Shown here: piece by piece, positions 35,937-46,267 of the stretch
Layout of the letters: each line of letters begins with the position of its first letter
Position numbering within the stretch: the stretch's first letter is position 1
Assembly (NCBI RefSeq): GCF_017813365.1
Contig: NZ_JAGIZA010000002.1
Location: 1 to 64,000 of the forward strand
Source of the DNA: Roseomonas indoligenes
GTDB lineage: Bacteria; Pseudomonadota; Alphaproteobacteria; Acetobacterales; Acetobacteraceae
Direction: 5' to 3'
Length of the DNA stretch: 64,000 nt
Notes under the pieces: generated by a model
What the model was told of the DNA's origin: nothing
Seen by the model: only the letters and a program-made list of their open reading frames with translations
The model's database searches: none
Translations under genes and position numbers: made by a program

Positions 35937-35943
35937 CGGACCC

Positions 35944-35972
35944 TTGACGTCATGGGGGGCGATCTCCTAGAT
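35944..35972 (+). promoter_or_regulatory. groS: groESL promoter
   Basis: TTGACG (35944-35949), 17-base spacer and CTAGAT (35967-35972), placed between the two CIRCE elements. The CTTGA and CCTAGAT context also partly matches the alphaproteobacterial sigma-32 consensus, so dual use by RpoD and RpoH is possible. Confidence 0.7.
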
Positions 35973-35974
35973 CG

Positions 35975-36001
35975 CTGGCACTCGCCGGGGGTGAGTGCCA
36001 A
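35975..36001. promoter_or_regulatory. CIRCE element 2 (HrcA operator)
   Basis: TGGCACTC, nine-base spacer, GAGTGCCA: perfect 8-base-pair arms, just downstream of the -10 box and about 50 bases before groES. A repressor bound here would block the start of transcription. Confidence 0.92.
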
Positions 36002-36052
36002 CAAACCTCCCGGCAGGGGTCAACCCAACATCAAGGCTCAGGAGAGGACCGC

Positions 36053-36352
36053 ATGACGAAGTTCCGTCCCCTGCACGACCGCGTTCTCGTCCGTCGCGTG
36101 ACGGCCGAAGAGAAGAGCGCTGGCGGCATCATCATTCCGGACACCGCCAAGGAGAAGCCCCAGGAGGGTGAGGTCGTGTCCGTCGGCGCCGGCGCGCGCA
36201 ACGAGACGGGCCAGATCGTGGCGCTGGACGTGAAGGCCGGCGACCGCATCCTGTTCGGCAAGTGGTCGGGCACCGAGGTCAAGCTCGATGGTGAGGAGCT
36301 CCTGATCATGAAGGAGTCCGACATCATGGGCATCGTGGAGAAGGCCGCCTGA
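36053..36352 (+). CDS. groS: Co-chaperonin GroES
   Basis: 99 residues; heptameric lid of the GroEL folding chamber. [14 protein letters not shown] starts the fold; the mobile loop is [20 protein letters not shown]. The RBS GGAGAGG fits the ATG. First gene of the groESL operon, under double CIRCE control. Confidence 0.98.
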   Translation: MTKFRPLHDRVLVRRVTAEEKSAGGIIIPDTAKEKPQEGEVVSVGAGARNETGQIVALDVKAGDRILFGKWSGTEVKLDGEELLIMKESDIMGIVEKAA

Positions 36353-36363
36353 TCGCTCCGTAA

Positions 36364-38052
<1,689 letters not shown>

Positions 38053-38053
38053 T

Positions 38054-38102
38054 CCCCTGGGGATCGGCTTCGATCTCCCCCTGGGGATCGGCTTCGATCC
38101 CC
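38054..38102. repeat. Tandem duplication after groEL
   Basis: The 22-base unit CCCCTGGGGATCGGCTTCGA(TC) occurs at 38054 and 38078, a period of 24. Each unit contains inverted repeats (GATCCCC/GGGGATC; GGGGATCG, loop GCTT, CGATCCCC at 38083-38102), so the duplication creates alternative hairpins immediately after the groEL stop codon. Confidence 0.75.
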
Positions 38103-38131
38103 AACAGAAGTTCGGTCTTCGTGACGACGAG

Positions 38132-38160
38132 GGGCGGTCCGGCAACGGGCCGCCCTTTCT
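38132..38160 (+). terminator. Intrinsic terminator of groESL
   Basis: GGGCGGTCC, loop GGCAAC, GGGCCGCCC (9-base-pair stem with one G-T pair), followed by TTTCT. Confidence 0.75.
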
Positions 38161-38198
38161 CGTTGTAGGATGGGATGTTCAGCGCGGAGGTTGGCGCG

Positions 38199-38408
38199 AT
38201 GCCGACAGGGACGGTGGTCTGGTACCAGCCGCACAAGGGGTACGGCTTCATCCGGCCCGACGATGGCGGGCCGGATGTGATGGTTCACGAAACGGTGGTG
38301 GAGGCCGCCGGAAGGCGGGACCTGAAGAAGGGCGAGGAGATTGCCTACGAGGCGGAGCAGCTTCCGAAGAAGCCGGCGCCGATCGTGACGCGCATCCTCT
38401 CCCGCTAG
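38199..38408 (+). CDS. Cold-shock domain protein
   Basis: 69 residues from the ATG at 38199, which has GGAGG upstream; the frame opens at 38175 but the shorter form fits the family. The RNA-binding motifs are KGYGFIRP (RNP1-like) and VMVHETVV (RNP2-like). Typical of alphaproteobacterial CspA-like proteins that melt RNA structure. It stands alone after the groESL terminator. Confidence 0.9.
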   Translation: MPTGTVVWYQPHKGYGFIRPDDGGPDVMVHETVVEAAGRRDLKKGEEIAYEAEQLPKKPAPIVTRILSR

Positions 38409-38412
38409 CGGC

Positions 38413-38904
38413 CTACTCCTCCCAGACCTTGATTGCGGAGATCTTGCGGAGCACGCCCTTGGCGCGTTCCGCCTGGTCGGCATTGGCGACGTTCACGGTG
38501 AGGACGGCGACCGCCTTCTCGGAATCCGGGACCACTTCCGGGGTGGCGGCGTTGCTCACGCCCTGGGTGACCGCGCCGGCGCCGAGGCCGGCCGCGGCCG
38601 CGGCGGCGACAGCCGGCAGGGCGGCGCCGCCCGTGGCGACCACCACGCCGGCGGCGGCCATCGCCGCACCGGCCGAGGCCATGCTCGTGCCCATGGTGCG
38701 GAGGTTGCGCTGCTCATCCTCCTGCACGACGCCGTTCGTCTCGCCGGGGGCCTGGACGGGCTGGAGGCCGGTGTCGGAGGTGCGGATGGAGATCTGGTCG
38801 CGGGGGATCGCCTCCGCGGTCAGGTACTGGATGGCCTGCTCGGCGCCATCATGGGTGCCGAAGCTCGCGATGATCTGGCGCTGGGCGTGCGGTGCATCTG
38901 ACAT
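38413..38904 (-). CDS. General stress-like protein with a glycine-zipper segment
   Basis: 163 residues. Residues 8-50 (IIASFGTHDGAEQAIQYL) and 128-160 (VAVLTVNV... RAKGVLRKI) look like the two halves of a ferredoxin-like fold seen in YflT/DUF1269-type stress proteins. The middle (70-115) is an Ala/Gly-rich hydrophobic segment that could be a membrane-inserting glycine zipper. Function unknown. It is convergent with the csp gene. Confidence 0.7.
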   Translation of the reverse strand: MSDAPHAQRQIIASFGTHDGAEQAIQYLTAEAIPRDQISIRTSDTGLQPVQAPGETNGVVQEDEQRNLRTMGTSMASAGAAMAAAGVVVATGGAALPAVAAAAAAGLGAGAVTQGVSNAATPEVVPDSEKAVAVLTVNVANADQAERAKGVLRKISAIKVWEE

Positions 38905-38988
38905 GGTGCGTTCCTCTGGATTAACCTTGCCAGGGAACGCCGCTTGCGCCGGGTTGTTGCCGCCGGAACGGTCCGGGCGGCGGCCGGC

Positions 38989-39438
38989 TCAGATAACCTG
39001 GAAGCGCGCCTTGGCCGCCCGCTCGATGGCGCCGGCGACGAGGCGATCGATGTCGAGGGCGATTCGGAAGTCCTGCAGGAAGCGGAGCTCCTCCTGGCTG
39101 GCATCGCCGTCCGCGGCCGCGATCTCGCAGGCCAGGAGGTAGGCGGTCTCGCGCAGGCGGGGGGGCAGGGCGTCGCGGATCATCTCGCTCGCACGGTCCA
39201 GCCCATCGGCCTGGTCGAGGAGGCCGAGGACGACCTCGGTGACCGTGTCGATCTCGCTCGGGTGGAAGTCGCCGAAGGCCGGGAGTTCCCGCACCAGGCG
39301 GGACATGGCGGCAAGCTCGGCATCGGTCATGCCGCGGTCGCTGACGCCCATCAGCACCATGGCGCAGACCAGGGCTTCCTGCGCGGTGAGGCGCGTGGGC
39401 AGGGGGGTGGGAGCGGCGTCCATGACGTTCGTGTCCAT
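38989..39438 (-). CDS. TerB family tellurite resistance-like protein
   Basis: 149 residues, mostly helical, with the acidic TerB-type features: ALVCAMVLMGVSDRGMTDAELAAMSRL and AYLLACEIAAADGDASQEELRFL, where the Asp/Glu residues would bind metal. Members act in stress or metal-linked membrane complexes, often with TerC; a TerC homologue lies 7 kb away but not in the same operon. It follows the helicase gene leftward by 36 bases and may be cotranscribed. Confidence 0.8.
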   Translation of the reverse strand: MDTNVMDAAPTPLPTRLTAQEALVCAMVLMGVSDRGMTDAELAAMSRLVRELPAFGDFHPSEIDTVTEVVLGLLDQADGLDRASEMIRDALPPRLRETAYLLACEIAAADGDASQEELRFLQDFRIALDIDRLVAGAIERAAKARFQVI

Positions 39439-39474
39439 CGTGGGGGGAAGGGTTCTTCCGCCACGGGCCTTCCG

Positions 39475-42315
39475 TCAATCGGCGGGACGATCACCATTTA
39501 GGAAGCGGCGGGTCTCCCGCACCGCCTCGGCCAGCCCCATCCGGTGCACGGCCACCCCTTCCGGCAGGCCGGCGAGGAGGCGGGTGGGGGCGCGGGAGTC
39601 CAGCAGCACGAAGACGCCGCGGTCGTCGGCGCGGCGGATCAGGCGGCCGAAGGCCTGGCGCAGGCGGTGGCGGGCGATGGCGTCGTCATAGGATTTCGGT
39701 CGCCCGCCCGAGAGGTGGGTCCGGCGCTCACGGTGCAGGATGGTCGGGCGGGGCCAGGGGATGCGGTCGAAGACCAGCAGGCGGAGGGAGCGGCCGGGCA
39801 CGTCCACGCCGTCCCGCAGGGCGTCGGTGCCCAGCAGGCAGGAGTCCTCCTCCGCCCGGAAGACATCAACGAGGGTGGAGTTGTCCATCGCGTCCACGTG
39901 CTGGGCGTAGAGGGGGAGGCCGGCGGCCTCCAGCCCGGGGGCCATGCGGTAATGGGCGTCGCGCAGGCGACGGATGGCGGTGAAGAGGCCGAGGGCGCCG
40001 CCGCCGGAGGCGCGGAAGAGCTGTTCCATGGCCATGGCGGCCTGCGGGCCGTCCCGCGCGACATCGGTGACGACGAGGGCCAGGGTCTGGCTCGGGTAGT
40101 CGAAGGGGGAGGGAACGGCGGCGCGGATGGCGGGGCTGGCGATGTGGTTCGCGCCGGTGCGGGCCTCGGCCTCCTCCCAGGCGGATTCGGGGTCGCCCTC
40201 GCCGCTGTCGCGGAGGGTGGCGCTGGTGATGAGCAGGCCGTGGGCGGGGGCGGCGACGACCGTGGCGAAGGGCTGGGTAGGGTCCAGGAAGTGGCGGTGC
40301 AGGGCGGCGTCGATCACGCGGCCCTCGCGCCGGGTGATGGCGAGCCAATCCACGTGGAGGGGGCGGTTGCCCGGCTCCGGCGCGCGGTCGGACAGGGCCT
40401 TCAGCATGCCGCGCCAGGCGGCCAGGGGGCGCAGGCCGCGGCGGTCCACGGTGCGGCGGGCGGTGTCCAGGCGGATGCGGTCGCCCGTTTCAAGCTCCGC
40501 GTCCGGATCCTCCAGCAGGCCGGTGAGGCGGGCGTGCAGGGCCTGGAGGGGGGTCTCGATGAGGCGGAGGGCGTCTTCCAGGGCGGCCCCGGCCTCGGCG
40601 AGGCCGGGGTTCAGGGGGCGGAGGTCGCACTCGGCATCGTAGCCGATATCGGCCTCTGGGCTGCGGGCGAAGACCTGGAGGATGACGCTGCGCAGGAAAG
40701 TCTCACCGGGATTGGTCTTCGCGGGGTGGCCGGGGAGGTCCTCCGCGTCCAGGTCGTGCTCCTCCGGCTCGCCGAGGCGGGAGGACCAGCCAGGGCCGGG
40801 GAGGCTGCCGGCGTGGCGCAGGGCTTCCTCCATTAGCGGGAGGAGGGCGGGATGGTCTCCGGTGACCTCCTCCAGGCGCCGGCGCAACCCGCGGGCGCGG
40901 CCGCGGCCGCCTTCGGCGCCGAGGAGCCAGCGGCGGAGTTCCGCCATCTCGCCGCCCGAGATCTCGGCGGAGAAGGCGGCGTCGGCGGCGTCGAAGAGGT
41001 GGTGGCCCTCGTCGAAGACGTAGCGGAGGGCCGGCTTGTCGTCGCCGCCGCCCAATGCCGCCTGGACCATGACGAGGGCGTGGTTGGCGATGACGAGGCG
41101 CGCGGTGCGGGCACGGCGGATGGAGTGCTCCACGAAGCAGCGGCGCCAGTGGGGGCAGGCGGAATGGATGCACTCGCCGCGGCGGTCGGTCAGGCCGGCG
41201 ACGTGGCCCCAGGGGAAGAGCTCGGCGATCCAGCCCGGGAAGTCACCGCCCTGCATGTCGCCGTCCCGCGTGGCGGCCGCCCAGCGGGAGACAAGGGAGA
41301 GGGCGAGGAGGCGCGACGGCATGGCGCCGTTCACCGCTTCCTCGTGGTTCAGCAGGCAGAGGTAGTTCTCGCGGCCCTTGCGGATGACGACGTGCTGGCG
41401 GCGCTCCGCCGGGTCGGGGAAAAGGCGGAAGAGCTCGCTGTCGATCTGGCGCTGGAGGTTGCGGGTATAGGTGCTGACCCAGACGGGCGCGCCGTTGCGC
41501 TCCGCCCAGAGAGAGGCGGGGGCGATATAGCCGAGGGTCTTGCCGGTGCCCGTGCCGGCCTCCGCGAGGACCAGCTGGGGATGCCCTTCGGCCTCGCGCG
41601 GGGCGAAGGCGAGGGAGGCGGCGGAGGCGTAGTCGGCCTGGGCGGGGCGGGTCTCGGCGTCCGCGCCGAGGATTTCGGCCAGGCGCCTGCGGGCTTCCAG
41701 CGGGGCGACCGGGATGGAGGCGGGCGGCGTGGGGGGCGCCGTTTCCTCCCATTCCGGCAGGCGGCGCCAGACCTTCAGCGCGTCCGTGCCCGGGCGGGCT
41801 TCCGGCTGGCCGAGGGCGGCGAGGAGGCTGGGGGCCCAGGGCCAGTCCGAGGCGTCGCGCAGCCGGGCGGCGAGCATCCCGGCATCGCGGTTCAGCAGCG
41901 CGTGGCGGGTGGAGGCGAGGCGGCGGAGGAGGGTGGTGGCGATCTCCGGCAGGAGGATCGCGGCGGCCTCGTCGTCCTTCGGCGGATCCATCTCTAGCAC
42001 CATGGCGAGGCCGCGCGGCGTGGGGGCGGCGAGCTGGGCGGGGAGGATGAAGGCGAAAAGCTCGAGCAGGTCGAAGGCCATGGGGAAGGGCGGCAGGCCG
42101 AGGCGGCGGGCCGTGGCGGGGGCGTGGACGAGGAGCGGGGGCGGCAGCTCCGACAGGCGGCCGGCGAGGGCGGCGGTGGGAAGGGTCTCGATCTCGCCGT
42201 CGGGCGTCAGGATCGTGGCGCGGCCGATCCCGGCGACCAGGGCGGGGGCCTCGGGCAGCAGAAGGCGGGGCGTTGCCGAGGCGGGCGCCGCGGAGGGGGC
42301 CGGGAGCGGAGGCAT
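39475..42315 (-). CDS. ATP-dependent helicase, DinG/XPD family
   Basis: 946 residues, an SF2 helicase. Walker A is AEAGTGTGKT (254-260 core). The Fe-S cluster cysteines are visible in YLCLLNHE and RGECIHSACPHWRRC. The DEAH box is VFDEGHHLFDAAD, motif VI is ARHRLRQAFGRLIRR. Residues 1-235 carry no complete exonuclease site and appear to be a degenerate or lineage-specific domain. Such helicases resolve R-loops or G-quadruplexes. The ATG at 42315 is chosen; 48 codons of open frame upstream overlap the fbaA promoter region. No LexA box was found upstream although E. coli dinG has one. Confidence 0.9.
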   Translation of the reverse strand: MPPLPAPSAAPASATPRLLLPEAPALVAGIGRATILTPDGEIETLPTAALAGRLSELPPPLLVHAPATARRLGLPPFPMAFDLLELFAFILPAQLAAPTPRGLAMVLEMDPPKDDEAAAILLPEIATTLLRRLASTRHALLNRDAGMLAARLRDASDWPWAPSLLAALGQPEARPGTDALKVWRRLPEWEETAPPTPPASIPVAPLEARRRLAEILGADAETRPAQADYASAASLAFAPREAEGHPQLVLAEAGTGTGKTLGYIAPASLWAERNGAPVWVSTYTRNLQRQIDSELFRLFPDPAERRQHVVIRKGRENYLCLLNHEEAVNGAMPSRLLALSLVSRWAAATRDGDMQGGDFPGWIAELFPWGHVAGLTDRRGECIHSACPHWRRCFVEHSIRRARTARLVIANHALVMVQAALGGGDDKPALRYVFDEGHHLFDAADAAFSAEISGGEMAELRRWLLGAEGGRGRARGLRRRLEEVTGDHPALLPLMEEALRHAGSLPGPGWSSRLGEPEEHDLDAEDLPGHPAKTNPGETFLRSVILQVFARSPEADIGYDAECDLRPLNPGLAEAGAALEDALRLIETPLQALHARLTGLLEDPDAELETGDRIRLDTARRTVDRRGLRPLAAWRGMLKALSDRAPEPGNRPLHVDWLAITRREGRVIDAALHRHFLDPTQPFATVVAAPAHGLLITSATLRDSGEGDPESAWEEAEARTGANHIASPAIRAAVPSPFDYPSQTLALVVTDVARDGPQAAMAMEQLFRASGGGALGLFTAIRRLRDAHYRMAPGLEAAGLPLYAQHVDAMDNSTLVDVFRAEEDSCLLGTDALRDGVDVPGRSLRLLVFDRIPWPRPTILHRERRTHLSGGRPKSYDDAIARHRLRQAFGRLIRRADDRGVFVLLDSRAPTRLLAGLPEGVAVHRMGLAEAVRETRRFLNGDRPAD

Positions 42316-42461
42316 CGGCGGGTCTATACCCGCTTTGTTCGCAGCGGATAGCCCGCGCCGTCTCCAATTCTTTTCTGTGGAAGAGGGGTTCGGCGCGGCG
42401 CTTAGCTTGTATAAGGCGGGCATCCGGGATTGCGGATCAACCAGACGCAGGAAAGCCAAGC

Positions 42462-43559
42462 GTGAATCACATTGCGCCGTCGGGCAGCACCACGAAGCTG
42501 AAGCCGGGTGTCGTGACCGGCCAGGACTACCTGACCCTTCTCGAAGCCTGCCGCGAGGGCGGCTACGCCCTGCCGGCGGTGAACGTGGTGGGGACGAACT
42601 CCATCAACGCGGTGCTGGAGGCGGCGGCGAAGAACAAGTCCGACGTCATCATCCAGCTCTCCAACGGCGGCGCGCGCTTCTTCGGCGGCGAGGGCTGCCC
42701 GGATGCGGATGCGGCGCGGGTCCTGGGCGCGGTTTCCGCGGCGCAGCACGTGCACACGCTGGCGGCTGCCTACGGCGTCTGCGTGGTCCTGCACACCGAC
42801 CACGCGGACCGGTCCCTGCTGCCCTGGATCAACAAGCTGATCGACCATGGCGAGGAGCACATGAAGCGGACGGGCAAGCCGCTCTACTCCTCCCACATGA
42901 TCGACCTGTCGGCCGAGCCGCTGGACGTGAACATCGCGGAGTGCGCGACCGTCCTGAAGCGCATGGCGCCGCTGGGCATGAGCCTGGAGATCGAGCTCGG
43001 CGTGACGGGCGGCGAGGAGGACGGGATCGGGCACGACGTGGATGAGAGCGCCGACAACGCGCATCTCTACACGCAGCCCGAGGACGTGCTGAAGGCCTGG
43101 GAAGTGCTCTCGCCGATCGGGCACATCACCATGGCGGCATCCTTCGGGAACGTGCACGGCGTGTATGCGCCGGGCAACGTGAAGCTGCGCCCGGAGATCC
43201 TGAAGGCCTCGCAGGAGGCGGTGTCCGCGAAGTTCGGCGGCGGCGACAAGCCTATGAGCCTCGTGTTCCACGGCGGCTCGGGCTCCGAGAAGGACAAGAT
43301 CGCGGAGGCGGTGTCCTACGGCGTGTTCAAGATGAACATCGACACGGACACGCAGTTCGCCTTCTCCGAGCCGGTGGGCGCCTATGTCGACGCCAATCCG
43401 GTGGCCTTCAAGCACCAGATCGACCCGGCGACGGGCAAGCCGCAGAAGAAGTTCTACGACCCGCGCAAGTGGCTGCGGGCCGGCGAGAAGGGCGTGGCGA
43501 AGCGGCTGGACGAGGCCTTCGCCGATCTGGGTTCGGCCGGGCGCACGCTGGCCGGGTGA
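42462..43559 (+). CDS. fbaA: Class II fructose-bisphosphate aldolase
   Basis: 365 residues, of the larger FbaA (class IIa) type; a zinc-dependent glycolytic/gluconeogenic aldolase. Zinc and catalytic elements: VVLHTDHADRS, EIELGVTGGEEDG, SFGNVHGVYAPGNV and LVFHGGSGS. Start: GTG at 42462, after GGAAAG; the frame upstream is not coding. Divergent from the helicase gene. A strong GC hairpin follows its stop. Confidence 0.96.
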   Translation: MNHIAPSGSTTKLKPGVVTGQDYLTLLEACREGGYALPAVNVVGTNSINAVLEAAAKNKSDVIIQLSNGGARFFGGEGCPDADAARVLGAVSAAQHVHTLAAAYGVCVVLHTDHADRSLLPWINKLIDHGEEHMKRTGKPLYSSHMIDLSAEPLDVNIAECATVLKRMAPLGMSLEIELGVTGGEEDGIGHDVDESADNAHLYTQPEDVLKAWEVLSPIGHITMAASFGNVHGVYAPGNVKLRPEILKASQEAVSAKFGGGDKPMSLVFHGGSGSEKDKIAEAVSYGVFKMNIDTDTQFAFSEPVGAYVDANPVAFKHQIDPATGKPQKKFYDPRKWLRAGEKGVAKRLDEAFADLGSAGRTLAG

Positions 43560-43565
43560 CGGGAT

Positions 43566-43593
43566 GCGGGCGGGGGTTCCGGCCCCCGCCCGC
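43566..43593 (+). terminator. Hairpin after fbaA
   Basis: GCGGGCGGGGG, loop TTCCGG, CCCCCGCCCGC: 11 GC base pairs starting seven bases after the stop codon. No U-tract; it may need a factor. Confidence 0.5.
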
Positions 43594-43728
43594 TATCCGT
43601 GGTGCCTGCGGCAAGCTTCGGAGCTGATAGGCAATCCTTATGGGCCTGGGTGGCCCTTTGTATTTCATCCGCCCGATCTACCTCCTTAGGGTCGCGTTTC
43701 TCAGCGACTTGGCAGGGAGAGATTCGAT

Positions 43729-45231
43729 ATGGCGGACAAGCCGCAAGGTGTGGGCCTGACCACGCGCCAGGGACATCCGGTTTTCGACAACCAGAACTCG
43801 CGCACCGTCGGATCGCGCGGCCCGCTGGTGCTGGAGGATTATCAGTTCCTCGAGAAGATCACGCATTTCGACCGGGAGCGGATCCCGGAGCGCGTGGTGC
43901 ATGCGCGCGGCGCGGCGGCGCACGGCGTGTTCATCCCGACCGGCAAGGCCGGCGAGGATCCGATCACGAAATACACGCGGGCGAAGGTGTTCACCGCCGG
44001 CACGGAAACGCCGATCTTCCTGCGCTTCTCCACGGTGATCCATGGCGGGCACAGCCCGGAGACGCTGCGGGATCCGCGCGGTTTCGCGATCAAGTTCTAC
44101 ACGGAGACGGGCAACTGGGATCTGGTGGGAAACAACCTGAAGGTGTTTTTCATCCGCGATCCGCTGAAGTTCCCGGACATGGTCCATGCCTTCAAGCCGG
44201 ACCCGATCCACAACCGCCAGCAGATGAACCGGTTCTTCGACTTCGTGAGCTGCACGCCCGAAGCGACGCACATGATCACCTGGCTGTTCTCGCCCTGGGG
44301 CATCCCGGCCACCTATCGGGAGATGCAGGGATCGGGGGTGAACACCTACAAGCTGGTGGACCCCGAGGGTAGAACGGTGCTCTGCAAGTTCCACTTCCAG
44401 CCGCGCCAGGGCATCCGGAACCTGACGGCGGATGAGGCCTCCGCGATCCAGGCGAAGGACTTCAACCACGCCACCGGCGACCTGTACGATTCGATCGAAC
44501 GGGGCGAGTTCCCGGAGTGGGACTTCTTCATCCAGGTGATGAGCGACGACGAGCATCCCGAGCTGGACTGGGATCCGCTGGATGTCACGAAGCTCTGGCC
44601 GGAGGACCAGTTCCCGCTGCTGCATGTCGGCCACATCCAGCTGAACCGGAACCCCGTGGACTACCATAACGAGGTGGAGCAGGTGGCCTTCGGCACGGGC
44701 GTGCTGGTGGACGGGATCGACTTCTCCGACGACAAGCTGCTGCAGGGGCGGACCTTCGCCTATTCGGACACGCAGCGTTACCGCGTGGGGCCGAACTACC
44801 TGCAACTGCCGATCAACGCGCCGAAATGCCCCTTCGCGACGAACCAGCGCGGCGGGCAAATGAGCTACCACGTGGACGGGGCGGAGCAGGGCGCGAACAA
44901 GCACGTGAACTACGAGCCCTCTAACTTCCACGGTCTGGTGGAGCAGCCGCGGCTGGGACCGCCGCCGCGCGTCTTCGTGCAGGGCGAGGTAGGCCGGCAG
45001 AAGATCGAGCGGACCAATGACTTCCAGCAGGCCGGGGAGCGGTGGCGGGCGTTCAGCGACTTCGAGCGGGACGATCTGGTGAAGAACCTGGTCGGGGCGC
45101 TCTCGGAGTGCGCGCCGGTGATCCGGGAGAAGATGGTCTGCTACTTCATGCAGGCGGATCGCGAGTACGGGCGCCGGGTGGCGGAAGGGCTGGGTATTTC
45201 CATGCCGCAGCGCCAGCAGGCGGCGGAGTAG
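43729..45231 (+). CDS. katA: Catalase (monofunctional, haem)
   Basis: 500 residues of the small-subunit clade of haem catalases. Distal His58 ([12 protein letters not shown]), Asn135 in WDLVGNN, and proximal Tyr345 ([13 protein letters not shown]-x-F-x-Y). No signal peptide, so it is cytoplasmic. The RBS AGGGAGAG precedes the ATG. It is followed by a clear intrinsic terminator. A partial OxyR-like palindrome lies upstream but is too weak to call. Confidence 0.97.
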   Translation: MADKPQGVGLTTRQGHPVFDNQNSRTVGSRGPLVLEDYQFLEKITHFDRERIPERVVHARGAAAHGVFIPTGKAGEDPITKYTRAKVFTAGTETPIFLRFSTVIHGGHSPETLRDPRGFAIKFYTETGNWDLVGNNLKVFFIRDPLKFPDMVHAFKPDPIHNRQQMNRFFDFVSCTPEATHMITWLFSPWGIPATYREMQGSGVNTYKLVDPEGRTVLCKFHFQPRQGIRNLTADEASAIQAKDFNHATGDLYDSIERGEFPEWDFFIQVMSDDEHPELDWDPLDVTKLWPEDQFPLLHVGHIQLNRNPVDYHNEVEQVAFGTGVLVDGIDFSDDKLLQGRTFAYSDTQRYRVGPNYLQLPINAPKCPFATNQRGGQMSYHVDGAEQGANKHVNYEPSNFHGLVEQPRLGPPPRVFVQGEVGRQKIERTNDFQQAGERWRAFSDFERDDLVKNLVGALSECAPVIREKMVCYFMQADREYGRRVAEGLGISMPQRQQAAE

Positions 45232-45256
45232 GCCCGGCAGGCCAGTGGCTGAAGGA

Positions 45257-45288
45257 GGCGGGGGACCCATGGTCCCTCCGCCTTTTTT
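45257..45288 (+). terminator. Intrinsic terminator of katA
   Basis: GGCGGGGGACC, loop CAT, GGTCCC-T-CCGCC, then TTTTTT. The best classic terminator in the window; it ends five bases before the stop codon of the convergent DUF1206 gene. Confidence 0.88.
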
Positions 45289-45292
45289 CTTG

Positions 45293-46129
45293 TCAGCGGC
45301 GCAGGGCGGTCCGCGCGATCTCCGCTTCCGTCGGGGCCGCGATGTGGCGGTATCGCGCCTCGGCGAATTCGAAGGCGCCGAAGGCCGCGAGGCCGAGGGC
45401 GACGAGGCCGAAGACCACGGGGCCGAAGTGCTGGTCCTGCACGGCAAGCAGGGCGCCACCCAGGCCGCGCGCCTCCCTCGCATCGGACTGCCAGGCCGCG
45501 AGCAGCAGGAAAGCGGCGATGATCAGGAAGACCAGGGAACGGGCCGCGTAGCCGATCCGGCCGAGCGGAATCACCCAGCGCGCCACCGCCGGCCCGCAGG
45601 CGAGGTGCTTTCGGAAGGAGGCCGTCCAGACCTTGTGCGCCATGCCGATTGCCGCGCCGAGCACGGCCAGGGCGACGCCGGCTGTCAGCCAGCGGCCGAA
45701 GGGCTGGCGGAGGAGCCAGCGCGTCCAGTCGCGGGCGGCCTGTTCCTCGCCGCCGGCCGCGCCGGAGCCGGCAAGAAGGCTGAGGGCGAAGACCCCGAGG
45801 CTGGCGTAGACGATGGCGGAGACGAATTGGCCGGCGCGGGCGCCGAGGGCGGACCAGGAGCGGCCGCGCCGGTCCGCGTCCAGCAGGGATTGCAGCAGGC
45901 GCCAGAGAGCGAAGCCGAAGAGGCCGAGCGCCACGACCGCGAGCAGCACGCTCCCCCAGGCCTGGGAGAACAGGGCCTCCAGGGCGCCCTTCGAGCCCGT
46001 GACCTCTCCGCCCCTGCCGAAGGCGGCGAGCAGCGCCAGGAGACCGATGAGGAGGTTCACGACGCCCCTGGCCGCATAGCCGAGGCGGGCGAGGAGTTCG
46101 AGGCGGTTGCGAGCGTATGAAATCGTCAT
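45293..46129 (-). CDS. DUF1206 membrane protein
   Basis: 278 residues, with three copies of the two-helix DUF1206 unit (LGYAARGVVNLLIGLLAL near 16, FVSAIVYASLGVFALSLL near 102, IGYAARSLVFLIIAAFLLL near 192), six membrane segments. Function unknown. The ATG at 46129 is the first plausible start; the frame upstream is a shadow of the lipid-kinase gene. Divergent from the kinase gene. Confidence 0.88.
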   Translation of the reverse strand: MTISYARNRLELLARLGYAARGVVNLLIGLLALLAAFGRGGEVTGSKGALEALFSQAWGSVLLAVVALGLFGFALWRLLQSLLDADRRGRSWSALGARAGQFVSAIVYASLGVFALSLLAGSGAAGGEEQAARDWTRWLLRQPFGRWLTAGVALAVLGAAIGMAHKVWTASFRKHLACGPAVARWVIPLGRIGYAARSLVFLIIAAFLLLAAWQSDAREARGLGGALLAVQDQHFGPVVFGLVALGLAAFGAFEFAEARYRHIAAPTEAEIARTALRR

Positions 46130-46267
46130 GTCCGGTCCGCGTCGAAAGGCCAGCCAAGAACGTTGTGGGGCGGGCAGTGGTTCGGCCGGGGTGGTCCCGG
46201 CAGGGCCGATAGGTGGTCGTGGGACGGGTTGCACGATGTTGATGGCGGTGAGAGGCGGCCGGACGGG

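Noticed and set aside
43621-43640. OxyR site upstream of katA
   Set aside because: ATAG-N7-TTAT resembles one half of an OxyR operator, but the second half is missing.
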